Positions 47,101 through 55,568 of a DNA stretch of 64,000 nucleotides are shown in pieces (within the stretch, counting starts at the first letter, position 1; every line of letters begins with the position of its first letter). The DNA lies in the NCBI GenBank assembly GCA_013378335.1, contig CP040556.1, forward strand, positions 1,860,001-1,924,000, written 5' to 3'. The stretch comes from Streptococcus sanguinis (GTDB lineage: Bacteria > Bacillota > Bacilli > Lactobacillales > Streptococcaceae). The notes under the pieces are model-generated. The model was not told where the DNA came from. It did no database searches and worked only from the letters and a program-made list of their open reading frames with translations. The position numbers and the translations under genes were made by a program.

Positions 47101-47282
47101 GCTTTCTTAACATTCTACATTTAAGACATACCAATTGATCGCGAAAATCGTAATGACCTATTTTTAGAAGTATCCACATAAGCCCTTTGTCATACTCTAG
47201 AATTCATTTCGCAAAGCCTCTCTAATCCTCTCCCTACTAGCCTTTTTTATCCTCTTCTTTCCATGCTCTTTCCTTAAAGAAA
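47101..47282. other. intergenic stretch without a recognisable gene
   Basis: From 47101 to 47282 I see no supported gene. The minus strand has an open frame of about 32 codons with a basic tail (KKRIKKASRERIREALRNEF) but no start codon. Confidence 0.5.
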
Positions 47283-47299
47283 TGTTAACATTTTCTTAA
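47283..47299 (+). promoter_or_regulatory. VicR/WalR-like box
   Basis: TGTTAA, N5, TCTTAA matches the TGTWAH-N5-TGTWAH consensus with one mismatch. It lies about 40 bp before the TATACT (47337-47342) of the GT2 operon, which has no recognisable -35. Confidence 0.4.
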
Positions 47300-47374
47300 A
47301 ACTAACTTATATCAGGAAGTTTTAAGCCGCAGTCTGTATACTTTCTACAAATCATCTAAGAAAGAGGTATGGAT

Positions 47375-48418
47375 ATGGATTATCTAGTGATTCCGGCCTA
47401 TGAGCCTGATTATAATCTTATTAAGCTGATAAAAAAAATTCACCATAAGAGTGATTTTCATATCATTATTATCGACGACGGCAGCTCTTCCAAATGCCAG
47501 ATAGTCTTTGAGCAGGCAGAGCAGTACGCGACCGTGCTCCGTCATCAGGTCAATCAAGGCAAGGGGCAAGCCCTGAAAACTGCTTTTACCTTTATCCAAG
47601 CACTGAAAATCTATGGAACGGTGGTAACAGCAGATGCGGATGGCCAGCACAAGGTCTGGGATATTTTCCGCGTAGCGGCCAAGGCTTCTGAAAATCCCAA
47701 TCAGCTGATTCTGGGAGCACGCGCCTTTACTGGCAAGGTGCCTCTGCGCAGCCGCTTCGGCAACAGTCTGACTCGGGCTCTCTTCAAAGCCCAAACTGGC
47801 GTGGGTGTCTCCGATACTCAGACAGGCTTACGAGCCTTTACGACCAACATGATTCCATTTATGCTAAAGGTAGAGGGGCAGCGCTATGAGTATGAAATGA
47901 ACATGCTCTTAGAAACCAGCAAGGAATATCACATTTTGGAAGTGCCCATTGAGACGGTCTATATCAATGATAATCAAGGCTCCCACTTCCGACCAATTCG
48001 GGATGGGCTCATGATTTATAAAAATATTTTTAAATTCGCCCTGACTTCTCTCAGCAGTTTCGTCGTCGACTACATCGTCTATGCACTGGCTCTCTTGTTT
48101 TTAGCTGCCGTGCCGACCAGCCTGAGAATTCTTTTAGCTAACGGGATTGCCCGCGTGACCAGCTCAATCTTTAATTACTCGACCAATAAAAAGCTGGTCT
48201 TTAAGAATGACGACAGTATACTCAAGACAGGAACTGGCTATTTCAGCTTAGCTGTGGTGCTCTTTATCTTAGATACACTGCTGATTCGCCTCTTCTATGC
48301 TGTCTTTGGTCTCAATCTTCTAATTGTCAAAATCATCGTCGGCATCTTACTCTTTACCGTCTCCTGGATGGTGCAAAAGAGATTTATTTTTAAGGAAAGG
48401 ACACACACCGCATCATGA
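47375..48418 (+). CDS. GT2 glycosyltransferase-GtrA fusion
   Basis: The 347-aa protein joins a GT2 domain (residues 1-215; DYLVIPAYEP start, IIIDDGSS, TADADGQH as the DXD-type metal site, SDTQTGLRAF) to a GtrA-like four-helix membrane domain (about 225-345; FALTSLSSFVVDYIVY). Fusions like this typically build or flip undecaprenyl-phosphate-linked sugars for wall or lipoteichoic glycan decoration. The ATG at 47375 is used because AGAGG is seven bases upstream; the ATG at 47369 abuts it. First gene of a three-gene overlapping operon. Confidence 0.88.
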   Translation: MDYLVIPAYEPDYNLIKLIKKIHHKSDFHIIIIDDGSSSKCQIVFEQAEQYATVLRHQVNQGKGQALKTAFTFIQALKIYGTVVTADADGQHKVWDIFRVAAKASENPNQLILGARAFTGKVPLRSRFGNSLTRALFKAQTGVGVSDTQTGLRAFTTNMIPFMLKVEGQRYEYEMNMLLETSKEYHILEVPIETVYINDNQGSHFRPIRDGLMIYKNIFKFALTSLSSFVVDYIVYALALLFLAAVPTSLRILLANGIARVTSSIFNYSTNKKLVFKNDDSILKTGTGYFSLAVVLFILDTLLIRLFYAVFGLNLLIVKIIVGILLFTVSWMVQKRFIFKERTHTAS

Positions 48419-49326
48419 AATTTTTAAAGAAACGCTATGCCTATGCCTCCATTTTCGGGCTACTTCTGACAGCTTCTTTCAGCTACTCCATGCTGAAAAC
48501 CTTCGTCATCGCAGAGACCATTTCCACGGTTTCAAGCGCAAGTTCGTCGTCCAATGTCGAGGCTGCCAGCAAGGCTGCGGAAACAGCGACTGTGACAGAT
48601 ACCAGCTATTCAGACGACAACATCTCGGTCACACTGACTGAAAAGACCGTCAGCAACACCCAAGTCTACATCGCTGACGTGACCGTCAGCTCATCAGAAT
48701 ACCTGAAAACGGCCTTTGCCCAAAACACCTACGGAAACAATGTCACTGCCAAAACCTCGGAAACAGCTGCCAACAACAATGCTATCCTAGCGGTTAACGG
48801 CGACTACTACGGAGCCAATACAACTGGTTATGTCATCCGCAATGGCGTCGTCTACCGCGATACCGTCCGAGAAGACTCCAGCAATGGTGATTTGGCTATT
48901 TACAAAGACGGCTCCTTCAAGATTATCTATGAAGACCAAGTCTCTGCCGATCAACTGGTCAAAGACGGTGTGGTCAATCTCTTGGCCTTCGGCCCAGCTC
49001 TTGTAGAAAATGGTGAGATTGTCGTTGATACCAACTCTGAAGTCGGCCAGTCCATGTCTTCCAATCCACGGACAGCTATCGGTATCATTGATGAAAACCA
49101 CTACATCATCATCGTTTCAGACGGACGCACCTCAGAAAGCGAGGGACTTTCCCTCTACCAGATGGCAGAAATCATGAAATCTTACGGTGTCAAGACCGCC
49201 TACAACCTTGATGGCGGCGGCTCCTCTACACTTTACTTTAACGGTCAGGTCATTAACAAACCTACAACCAACGGAAATACTATCTCAGAAAGGTCGGTGA
49301 GTGATATTGTCTACATCGGTTACTAA
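48415..49326 (+). CDS. exported phosphodiester glycosidase (NAGPA domain)
   Basis: The 303-aa protein has an N-terminal membrane anchor (YAYASIFGLLLTASFSY), a Ser/Ala-rich stalk (about 40-65), and a NAGPA/DUF2233 domain: VNGDYYG near residue 127, RTAIGI, and the hallmark NLDGGGSSTLYFNG near the end. Family members cleave sugar phosphodiesters, such as GlcNAc-phosphate links. It starts in an ATGA overlap with the glycosyltransferase stop. An extracytoplasmic trimming role on the glycan made by the first gene is inferred. Confidence 0.85.
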   Translation: MKFLKKRYAYASIFGLLLTASFSYSMLKTFVIAETISTVSSASSSSNVEAASKAAETATVTDTSYSDDNISVTLTEKTVSNTQVYIADVTVSSSEYLKTAFAQNTYGNNVTAKTSETAANNNAILAVNGDYYGANTTGYVIRNGVVYRDTVREDSSNGDLAIYKDGSFKIIYEDQVSADQLVKDGVVNLLAFGPALVENGEIVVDTNSEVGQSMSSNPRTAIGIIDENHYIIIVSDGRTSESEGLSLYQMAEIMKSYGVKTAYNLDGGGSSTLYFNGQVINKPTTNGNTISERSVSDIVYIGY

Positions 49327-49780
49327 TCCCAGCAAAAAACGTTTTAGAAAAACAGCCCTTATCTACGCACTATTAACTATTTTCTTCTTTGCTTTCAGCA
49401 GAATCTATGAATCCTTCAGTTTCGGCGAAACATCTAGCCACATGCACTATCTATTTGCCATTCCTCTAGTGGGTGGCATCCTACTCCTGCTCTTTATGAA
49501 GGTCATCCCTAACCTCTCTCGGCTCAGCCTCAACCTCTGGAACTCAGCTGTAGCCATTATGACAGCCGGCATGCTCTTCCGTGGCATCGTCAACCTATCT
49601 GGTCGCTCCACGACATTGGATATGCCTTACTGGTACGTAGGAACAGCCTTTGCGGCTCTGGCACTACTCTCCATGGTCTTTACTCGCAGTGTGTGGAAGG
49701 CGGAAGAGCAAAACCAACCAATACCCAGCAAAAAAGAAGTCGCAAAACTAAGTCGCCGTGAAACCTACAGCCAAGTATAA
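49301..49780 (+). CDS. four-helix membrane protein of the GT2/NAGPA operon
   Basis: The 159-aa protein has about four membrane helices (IYALLTIFFFAFSRI; YLFAIPLVGGILLLLF; NSAVAIMTAGMLF; VGTAFAALALLSMVF) and a basic cytoplasmic tail. The most likely start is GTG at 49301, with AAAGG seven bases upstream and 26 bp of overlap with the glycosidase gene; no ATG occurs nearby. No family is recognised. Conserved spacing would suggest a complex with its two neighbours. Confidence 0.7.
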   Translation: MILSTSVTNPSKKRFRKTALIYALLTIFFFAFSRIYESFSFGETSSHMHYLFAIPLVGGILLLLFMKVIPNLSRLSLNLWNSAVAIMTAGMLFRGIVNLSGRSTTLDMPYWYVGTAFAALALLSMVFTRSVWKAEEQNQPIPSKKEVAKLSRRETYSQV

Positions 49781-49783
49781 ACC

Positions 49784-49950
49784 AAAAAGAGTCTGGGACA
49801 AAAAGATTTCAATTTTTAAAAATCTTAATTATTAAGCCCTTCAAATCTATAATTAAATGCGAAAAGCGAACAAAGCAGAATTCTGATTACCAGAAAACTA
49901 GTTTTGTTTGCTTTTTATATTTGATGTTGGACTTTTGTCCCAGTCTTTTT
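49784..49950. repeat. CTGGGAC hairpin repeat, copy D
   Basis: A 167-bp element with ends AAAAAGAGTCTGGGACAAAA and TTTTGTCCCAGTCTTTTT, and an internal AAAAGCGAACAAAGC stem. Nearly identical to B and E; same orientation as E, opposite to B. Lies between convergent genes and probably terminates both. Confidence 0.88.
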
Positions 49951-50552
49951 CATTCACACCCATACACATCACCTGTCAGCGGGTCAATGACTTCTACCAG
50001 CTTAAAGTGTCCCTGCTCATAATTGTAATGACAGATGGCACAATTACCAAAGCGCACCTTGGGATCCAGAGCTTGGGCTGCAATCTTGAGATAGAAGGCC
50101 CACATGGCACCTCCGTGGCTAACAGCCAAGATCGGCTCTGCTCCTGCCTGCTCCATGACCTCAGTCAGAGTGACCAGCATGCGCTCACCGACTTGGTCCA
50201 CGCCTTCTCCGCCATAAGGGACGAAGAGGTCCTCAAAAGAGGTGGCTCCTGGTCGAAATTTCGGCTGCAGGCGTTCAGGCTGAGCCTCAAAAAGACCAAA
50301 ATTCCATTCTTTAATGCCTTTTAGACGGGTATAGTCGGTCCGGCCAGAAATAAGTTCCAGAGTATCAGAAGCCCGCTCCTGGGTGGACGAGTAGAGCTGG
50401 CCAAAACGAATGCCCCGCTCTTGCAAATAAGCTCCTGCCTGCCGGGCCTGTTCCTGCCCCAGTTCAGTCAGAGGGGAGTCACAAGCTCCCTGCACCAAAC
50501 CTTCTTGGTTGAAAAAAGTCTGGCCATGCCGCATCAAGTATAAATCTTTCAT
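49950..50552 (-). CDS. histidine phosphatase family protein (second of a tandem pair)
   Basis: The 200-aa cytoplasmic protein has the phosphoglycerate-mutase-like catalytic motif LMRHGQTFFN (His 9), Arg in STQERASDT, Glu in GIKEWNFG and the second His in AVSHGGAM. Its start follows the stop of the upstream paralogue directly (TAA then ATG), with GGAGG in that gene. The substrate is unknown. The stop overlaps repeat D. Confidence 0.9.
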   Translation of the reverse strand: MKDLYLMRHGQTFFNQEGLVQGACDSPLTELGQEQARQAGAYLQERGIRFGQLYSSTQERASDTLELISGRTDYTRLKGIKEWNFGLFEAQPERLQPKFRPGATSFEDLFVPYGGEGVDQVGERMLVTLTEVMEQAGAEPILAVSHGGAMWAFYLKIAAQALDPKVRFGNCAICHYNYEQGHFKLVEVIDPLTGDVYGCE

Positions 50553-51149
50553 TTATGCCTCCTCCCAGCTACTAAAATCGTGACCAATCACTTCTTCTAG
50601 GTAAAATTGGTCCTGTTCAAAAGTAAACTTCAAAATCCCGCAGTTGGTCATGTGGCCCAAATCATCCAGACGCCAGTTTTTCTGCCAAGCTCTGGCAAAA
50701 TTGGCCATAGCTCCGCCATGGGAGACCATGAGCACGGACTGACCATCCGTCTCTTGCATGAGCTGGAGAATGGTCGACGCCATACGCTCCTGCACCTGAT
50801 CCTGTGATTCACCGCCATAGGTCACAAAGAAATCTTTATAAGGCAGGGGTGGATTGAGGTCTTCGCTTTCCCCTTCAAAGGTGCCAAAGTTCCACTCCTT
50901 GAGCCCCTTGACACGCTTATAAGGAATCTTACCGTCTGTTACCAATTCCAAGGTATCACAAGCCCGCTCTTGAGTTGAGCTATAAGCATCGTCAAAAGTA
51001 ATTCCGGCATCCTTAAAATATTTCCCTGCCACCTTGGCCTGATAGATGCCAAAATCGGTCAGAGGAGCATCACACCAGCCTTGTACCTTGTGGCGTAGGT
51101 TGAAAAGCGTCTGGCCATGCCGCATCAGATAAAGAGTTTTTGCCATCAT
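50553..51149 (-). CDS. histidine phosphatase family protein (first of a tandem pair)
   Basis: The 198-aa protein is a clear paralogue of the next gene: LMRHGQTLFN, STQERACDT, GLKEWNFG and MVSHGGAM line up at the same spacings. Two adjacent in-frame ATGs (51149, 51146) are possible. The AAGGAG is six or nine bases away. It follows the Cof-type phosphatase by 11 bp. Together the three make a putative three-phosphatase operon. The tandem copies probably arose by local duplication. Confidence 0.88.
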   Translation of the reverse strand: MMAKTLYLMRHGQTLFNLRHKVQGWCDAPLTDFGIYQAKVAGKYFKDAGITFDDAYSSTQERACDTLELVTDGKIPYKRVKGLKEWNFGTFEGESEDLNPPLPYKDFFVTYGGESQDQVQERMASTILQLMQETDGQSVLMVSHGGAMANFARAWQKNWRLDDLGHMTNCGILKFTFEQDQFYLEEVIGHDFSSWEEA

Positions 51150-51160
51150 TCACATCTCCT

Positions 51161-52003
51161 TTAGATGAGTTCTAACTTTTCAAAGGCCTTGTAGAGACCG
51201 TCTTGGCTGACCGAGTCTGTCACCAGATCGGCCATAGCCTTGATTTCCGCTCCGCCATTTCCCATAGCAACTCCGACCTGACAATAGTCCAGCATAGGAA
51301 TATCAACCTTGGCATCACCGAAAGCCAGAGTATCTGCCCTGTCAGCATGAAGATGCTTCAGAAGAACCTCAATGGCATGCGCCTTGGTAATGTCTTTGAC
51401 GCCCAAGTCACCAAAGAGAGCATGCTCGCCCTTGCCTCCCCAAGTACCTGCCTTGAGTTCAGGAAAAGCTGCCTTAGAATCCAGATGGTCTTGGTAACTC
51501 TTGAGGATAAAGCTGACTTTGTTCAGGTCGTCCCGATAGAGCTCCCCACCATAAACTAGGCCGTGAAGAGCTTCCTCTGCCTCCATATTTACGACTTCTT
51601 CAGGTTTAGCACCTTTTCCAAGGACGTAGGTCCGAAGCACTGGTCGCGCTGCTTCGCGGAAGCCTTTGCTTGCAAAGAGACCGTTATTACTCTCTAGGTA
51701 AAACTCTAGCCCCCGCTCTTGAAGCCAGTCGACTAGCCTTTTCGCGATTTCTCGCGGAATCAGCTGGTGCAGAACAACCTCCCCTTCATGCTCCACATAG
51801 GAGCCGTTGCCACCAATCATACCATCAAAGCCAATATCCCAAATTTCCGACGGCATCTCAGCCTTGCTGCGACCTGTGCAGACATAAACCAAATGGCCCT
51901 TTTCCCGTGCCTTGCGAATGGCAACCACAGCAGACTCCGGTATATGATTATCATAGTCGATGATGGTACCATCCACATCCAGAAAGATGATTTTTCTCGT
52001 CAT
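51161..52003 (-). CDS. Cof-type HAD phosphatase
   Basis: The 280-aa HAD hydrolase (IIB) has motif I FLDVDGTIIDYD, motif II VCTGRS, Lys in motif III and motif IV FGDAKVDIPML, with a cap domain between about residues 85 and 200. Such enzymes dephosphorylate sugar phosphates or nucleotides; the substrate is unknown. First gene of the three-phosphatase run. Confidence 0.88.
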   Translation of the reverse strand: MTRKIIFLDVDGTIIDYDNHIPESAVVAIRKAREKGHLVYVCTGRSKAEMPSEIWDIGFDGMIGGNGSYVEHEGEVVLHQLIPREIAKRLVDWLQERGLEFYLESNNGLFASKGFREAARPVLRTYVLGKGAKPEEVVNMEAEEALHGLVYGGELYRDDLNKVSFILKSYQDHLDSKAAFPELKAGTWGGKGEHALFGDLGVKDITKAHAIEVLLKHLHADRADTLAFGDAKVDIPMLDYCQVGVAMGNGGAEIKAMADLVTDSVSQDGLYKAFEKLELI

Positions 52004-52220
52004 AAAACTTCCTCTTCCTCATGTTCTTCCTCGCATTTGCCGAATGCTTTCTACTAATAATCCAATCTGTCAAATGCTTTCTTCATTTTTACAAATTCTC
52101 TCACTTTTGGCCAATATTATTTTACGAACTCTCTATCCTATTATATACCTTTTTGAAAGCCTTTTCCTATAGAATTATCAGAGATAATGGTACTATCCTT
52201 TTTTCTCAGAGAAAAAAAGA

Positions 52221-52253
52221 AGAAGGACAGCTTTTAATCAGCTTGTTCCTTCT
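52221..52253 (-). terminator. alpha-galactosidase gene terminator
   Basis: AGAAGGA(A)CAAGCTGATT pairs with AGCTGTCCTTCT on the minus strand, followed by TTCTTTTTTT. Confidence 0.75.
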
Positions 52254-52276
52254 GATCTTTTTATTTCCCATCTTAT

Positions 52277-54514
52277 CTACTCATCTTCTGCTTCAAATAG
52301 CCAGAGTTTGGAATCAAAGTCATAGCTCGGCTTTTGCTCAGAATCCTTTAAAAGCTGACCGCTGGAAGCGTCCGTGGTCACCAGCCCAACTCGCATAAGC
52401 TCAGCCCCAGTATAGGCACGCCCCTCTAGCCGATAGACCTTATCCAAAGCCAGTCCTTTCAGTTGCAAGCGCTGATGAGAGCGATTGACTTGATTGAGGA
52501 CCTTGAAAGTGCCTAAAAGTGCCATGTTCTGATCCTGACTGACAACCATCCAAGCTGTCTGCCCATCTCCCTTAAACGGCGACTGAAGTCGATAAAAAGT
52601 TCCATTATGAATCAGCTCTCGATGGCGCTTGTAAAAAGCTATCTGTTCCCTGACTTCAGCCAATTCTTCTGGGCTTAGCTGATTAAGATCCAGCTCATAG
52701 CCAAAGGAACCGAAAAAGGCTACATTGCCCCGCGTCTTCAACGGAGTCAGACGATTGGTCTGGTGATTGGGCACGATGGAGACATGGGCTCCCATGGACG
52801 AAAGAGGGTAGAGAAGACTGGTTCCATACTGGATTTTCAAACGCTCGATGGCATCCGAGTCATCGCTGGTCCAAGCTTGAGGAGCATAGTAGAGCATACC
52901 TGGATCAAAGCGGCCTCCACCTGAAGAGCAGGCCTCAAATAACAAGCTTGGATACCAACTGATTAAACGCTCATATAAATCATAAACACCCAAGACATAG
53001 CGGTGAAAAATCTCTCCTTGTTGATCGGCTGGCCAGGCAGCCGAAAAGACATCTGTCAGAGGGCGATTCATATCCCATTTGATATAATCCAGCTGCACTT
53101 CCTCGATAACCGCCGACAGACGTTCAAAAATCTCATCCACTACTTCCGGCCGAGAATAGTCCAAAACGAACTGGTTCCGACCATGGTGGGGCTGTCTATC
53201 TGGCACTGCAAGCAGCCAGTCAGGATGAGTTCGGTAGAGTTGGCTGTCCTTATTGACCATTTCCGGCTCAAACCAAAGGCCAAACTTCATGCCCAAACCG
53301 TGAATTCGCTCTGCTAAAGAGCCTAGCCCCTGCGGCAACCTTTCTGGATTGACAAACCAATCACCCAGCCCAGCGTGATCGTTAGTCCGCTGACCAAACC
53401 AGCCGTCATCTAGCACAAAGAGCTCCACCCCTACTTCCTGAGCCTTTTCAGCAAGTTCCAGCAGCTGATTCTCACTAAAGTCAAAATAGGTAGCTTCCCA
53501 GTTATTGATGAGAATAGGACGAGCTCGCTCGCGCCAATAGCCTCTGGCTAGACGCTGACGAAAGAGCTGATGAAAGACTTGACTCATGCCGTTGATGCCC
53601 TGCTCAGAGTAAACCAGCAGAGCTTCTGGACTGGTAAAGGACTTGCCCGCAGCCAGCTTCCACTCAAAACCGAAAGGATTGATGCCTAGCTGCAGTCGTG
53701 TCACATCATAGGTGTCCACCTCAGCCTGAATGAGAAAATTACCTGAATACACCAAGGCCGCTCCTAACACTGGACCTGAAAACTCAGTCGTTTCCGAGCG
53801 TTTAAGAGCTACAAAGGGATTGTGGTGGGGACTGGAAATGCCGCGGGTTGACTCAATGGACTGAATTCCCTGCTGAAGCGGTCGCTCCTTAATATGGCGT
53901 TCCCGGGCCCATGCTCCTGATAGCTGCAGCCAGTCATAGTCAGCATCTGGCAGATCCAGCGACAGACTAGCTAGGGATTCCAAGTAGCAAGTTTCCCTGC
54001 CTTGATTAATCACTTTGCTGGAACGAGCGATAACCGGCCAATCCGCAAAAATCGTATAAAACAGCTGAACTTCCACTTCTGTCAACTCATCTCGCAGGGT
54101 TAGAATAAGAGTCTTCGCCTCCGTTTGAGTCTCAGTATAGGTAGCTGGCAGCCCCTCTAAAGCTGGCTTACCATCTACCATCTGATGACTGACATAGACA
54201 AAGTCAGTAATGCGCGAGCCATTTCCCTGTCGCAGACAGATAGCGGGATGGCGAAAGTCTGTCGTGCCGTATTCTGGAAATTCCTGCCGCACATGCTCCA
54301 AAGAATAGCGTAAATCCCCTTCTTTCCGATAGGTCGTCATGGGCCGATGCTGCAGCTCCACCAGATAAGAATAATCCCGCTCCGGTACCGCCGCGCCGTA
54401 GTATAGCTGCAAGAGTTTACCATCCTCAGAAACCCGAAAGATATAAGAAATCTCACCATTAGTCAGATGAAATTGCCTGCACTCTTCCTTAAACAAAATA
54501 CTCGCCTTATTCAT
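52277..54514 (-). CDS. aga: alpha-galactosidase (GH36)
   Basis: The 745-aa enzyme releases alpha-galactose from melibiose, raffinose and stachyose. Layout: N-terminal beta-sandwich (about 1-320), catalytic barrel with VLDDGWFG (about 375), nucleophile Asp in YIKWDMNR (about 495) and acid/base Asp in WTSDDSDAIERL (about 560), with EACSSGGGRFD between them. Length and motifs match streptococcal Aga. Downstream of the AraC regulator. No msmEFG transport genes are visible beside it, so substrate must enter through another system. Confidence 0.95.
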   Translation of the reverse strand: MNKASILFKEECRQFHLTNGEISYIFRVSEDGKLLQLYYGAAVPERDYSYLVELQHRPMTTYRKEGDLRYSLEHVRQEFPEYGTTDFRHPAICLRQGNGSRITDFVYVSHQMVDGKPALEGLPATYTETQTEAKTLILTLRDELTEVEVQLFYTIFADWPVIARSSKVINQGRETCYLESLASLSLDLPDADYDWLQLSGAWARERHIKERPLQQGIQSIESTRGISSPHHNPFVALKRSETTEFSGPVLGAALVYSGNFLIQAEVDTYDVTRLQLGINPFGFEWKLAAGKSFTSPEALLVYSEQGINGMSQVFHQLFRQRLARGYWRERARPILINNWEATYFDFSENQLLELAEKAQEVGVELFVLDDGWFGQRTNDHAGLGDWFVNPERLPQGLGSLAERIHGLGMKFGLWFEPEMVNKDSQLYRTHPDWLLAVPDRQPHHGRNQFVLDYSRPEVVDEIFERLSAVIEEVQLDYIKWDMNRPLTDVFSAAWPADQQGEIFHRYVLGVYDLYERLISWYPSLLFEACSSGGGRFDPGMLYYAPQAWTSDDSDAIERLKIQYGTSLLYPLSSMGAHVSIVPNHQTNRLTPLKTRGNVAFFGSFGYELDLNQLSPEELAEVREQIAFYKRHRELIHNGTFYRLQSPFKGDGQTAWMVVSQDQNMALLGTFKVLNQVNRSHQRLQLKGLALDKVYRLEGRAYTGAELMRVGLVTTDASSGQLLKDSEQKPSYDFDSKLWLFEAEDE

Positions 54515-54555
54515 GACCTTCTCCTTTCGCAGTCCGCAATCATGCTTCTCCTTTC

Positions 54556-54592
54556 ATTATAAAAAAGGCTCCCCCTTTTGGTAAGCCTTTCT
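54556..54592 (-). promoter_or_regulatory. terminator of the AraC gene with the aga promoter inside it
   Basis: On the minus strand AAGGCT and AGCCTT form the terminator stem followed by TTTTTT. TTACCA, 17 bp and TATAAT (54561-54556) lie within the same stretch, so the hairpin and the aga promoter share bases. Confidence 0.65.
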
Positions 54593-54622
54593 TTCTAGTA
54601 TTATTTATCCAAATGTGACTTT

Positions 54623-55471
54623 TTACAACTCCTGTCCCAGATGAGAGCTAGCCTTGCGAAAATTCAAGGGCGACTGACCACGCGCCTTCTTGAAGGCTTT
54701 TGAAAAGCTCTGTGTTCCGGCAAAGCCTGTCTTACTGGCAATCTCTTCCACCGAAAGCTGGCTGCTCGTCAGCAAATCAGCTGCCATATTGAGCCGCAAA
54801 TCATTACTGTACTCCTTGATGCCCTTGCCTACTTCATCCTTGAAAAGCCGAGATAGGTAGGAAGGATGCAGCGCCAATTTCTGCGCCAAGTCCTGTACAG
54901 ATAAACTTTCTGGCAGATGGCTGCTCAGCAGTTCCAAGACCTGCTGGACATAAGGATTGACCCGACGGCTTTCCGTAATTAAAGATGTCTGCTTAAGACG
55001 TTGGGACAAGAGCTCTAGAAAGCGATAAACTTGCCTTTGCAAAGCTAGTTCAGCTGTTATTCCGCTGCCCTCATAGGCCAGACTTTCAAAAACCAAGGCC
55101 TTAAATTCCTGCAAAGAAGTCAGCTCAAAAGACAATTGGCCTGACTGTAAGCCCAGATCCTGCAGATAACGAGTCAAGAGGTGCCCACCCAGTCCCATCC
55201 AGACATAAGACCATGGCTCTTCTCCATCAGCCTGATAAAAGACCGACTGACCCGGTGGCACCACAAAGCCCTGCCCTTCCTGTAAATCATAGCGTTGATT
55301 ACCAACGGAGTAAGTCCCTTGTCCCGCCAATACGATATGAATGACATAAACATCCCGAACAGCCGGCCCAAAGCTATGATGGGCTTCCGTTTTTGAATAA
55401 CCACAGAAGGCAAAAAAACAATCTTCTTGGCCAAACTGCATAGACTTAACCAAGGTCAGCGAATGTTCCAT
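54623..55471 (-). CDS. msmR: AraC-family regulator (MsmR type)
   Basis: The 282-aa regulator has an N-terminal cupin sugar-binding domain (about 1-150; QGTYSVGNQRYDLQEGQG) and a C-terminal pair of helix-turn-helices (about 180-280; QDLAQKLALHPSYLSRLF, then VEEIASKTGFAGTQSFSKAF). The AGGAGG behind the ATG at 55471 is five bases away, and the open frame before it is ignored. It is placed directly upstream of aga, as msmR is of the multiple-sugar genes in S. mutans, and probably activates aga in the presence of alpha-galactosides. Confidence 0.88.
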   Translation of the reverse strand: MEHSLTLVKSMQFGQEDCFFAFCGYSKTEAHHSFGPAVRDVYVIHIVLAGQGTYSVGNQRYDLQEGQGFVVPPGQSVFYQADGEEPWSYVWMGLGGHLLTRYLQDLGLQSGQLSFELTSLQEFKALVFESLAYEGSGITAELALQRQVYRFLELLSQRLKQTSLITESRRVNPYVQQVLELLSSHLPESLSVQDLAQKLALHPSYLSRLFKDEVGKGIKEYSNDLRLNMAADLLTSSQLSVEEIASKTGFAGTQSFSKAFKKARGQSPLNFRKASSHLGQEL

Positions 55472-55508
55472 CAGCTCCTCCTTAGATTTGGATAAAACTT
55501 TTATCCTT

Positions 55509-55557
55509 ATTATAAAACAAAAACCACTAAACAGCAACTGAATCTGATTAGTGGTTT
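55509..55557 (-). promoter_or_regulatory. metF terminator with the msmR promoter inside it
   Basis: AAACCACTAA and TTAGTGGTTT form a 10-bp stem followed by TTTGTTTTAT. The loop supplies TTGCTG (55537-55532), which with a 17-bp spacer and TATAAT (55514-55509) forms the msmR promoter. Confidence 0.65.
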
Positions 55558-55568
55558 CTTCATTCATC

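Noticed and set aside
47200..47280. Minus-strand basic frame ending ALRNEF
   Set aside because: No start codon, no ribosome site and no family; chance or remnant.
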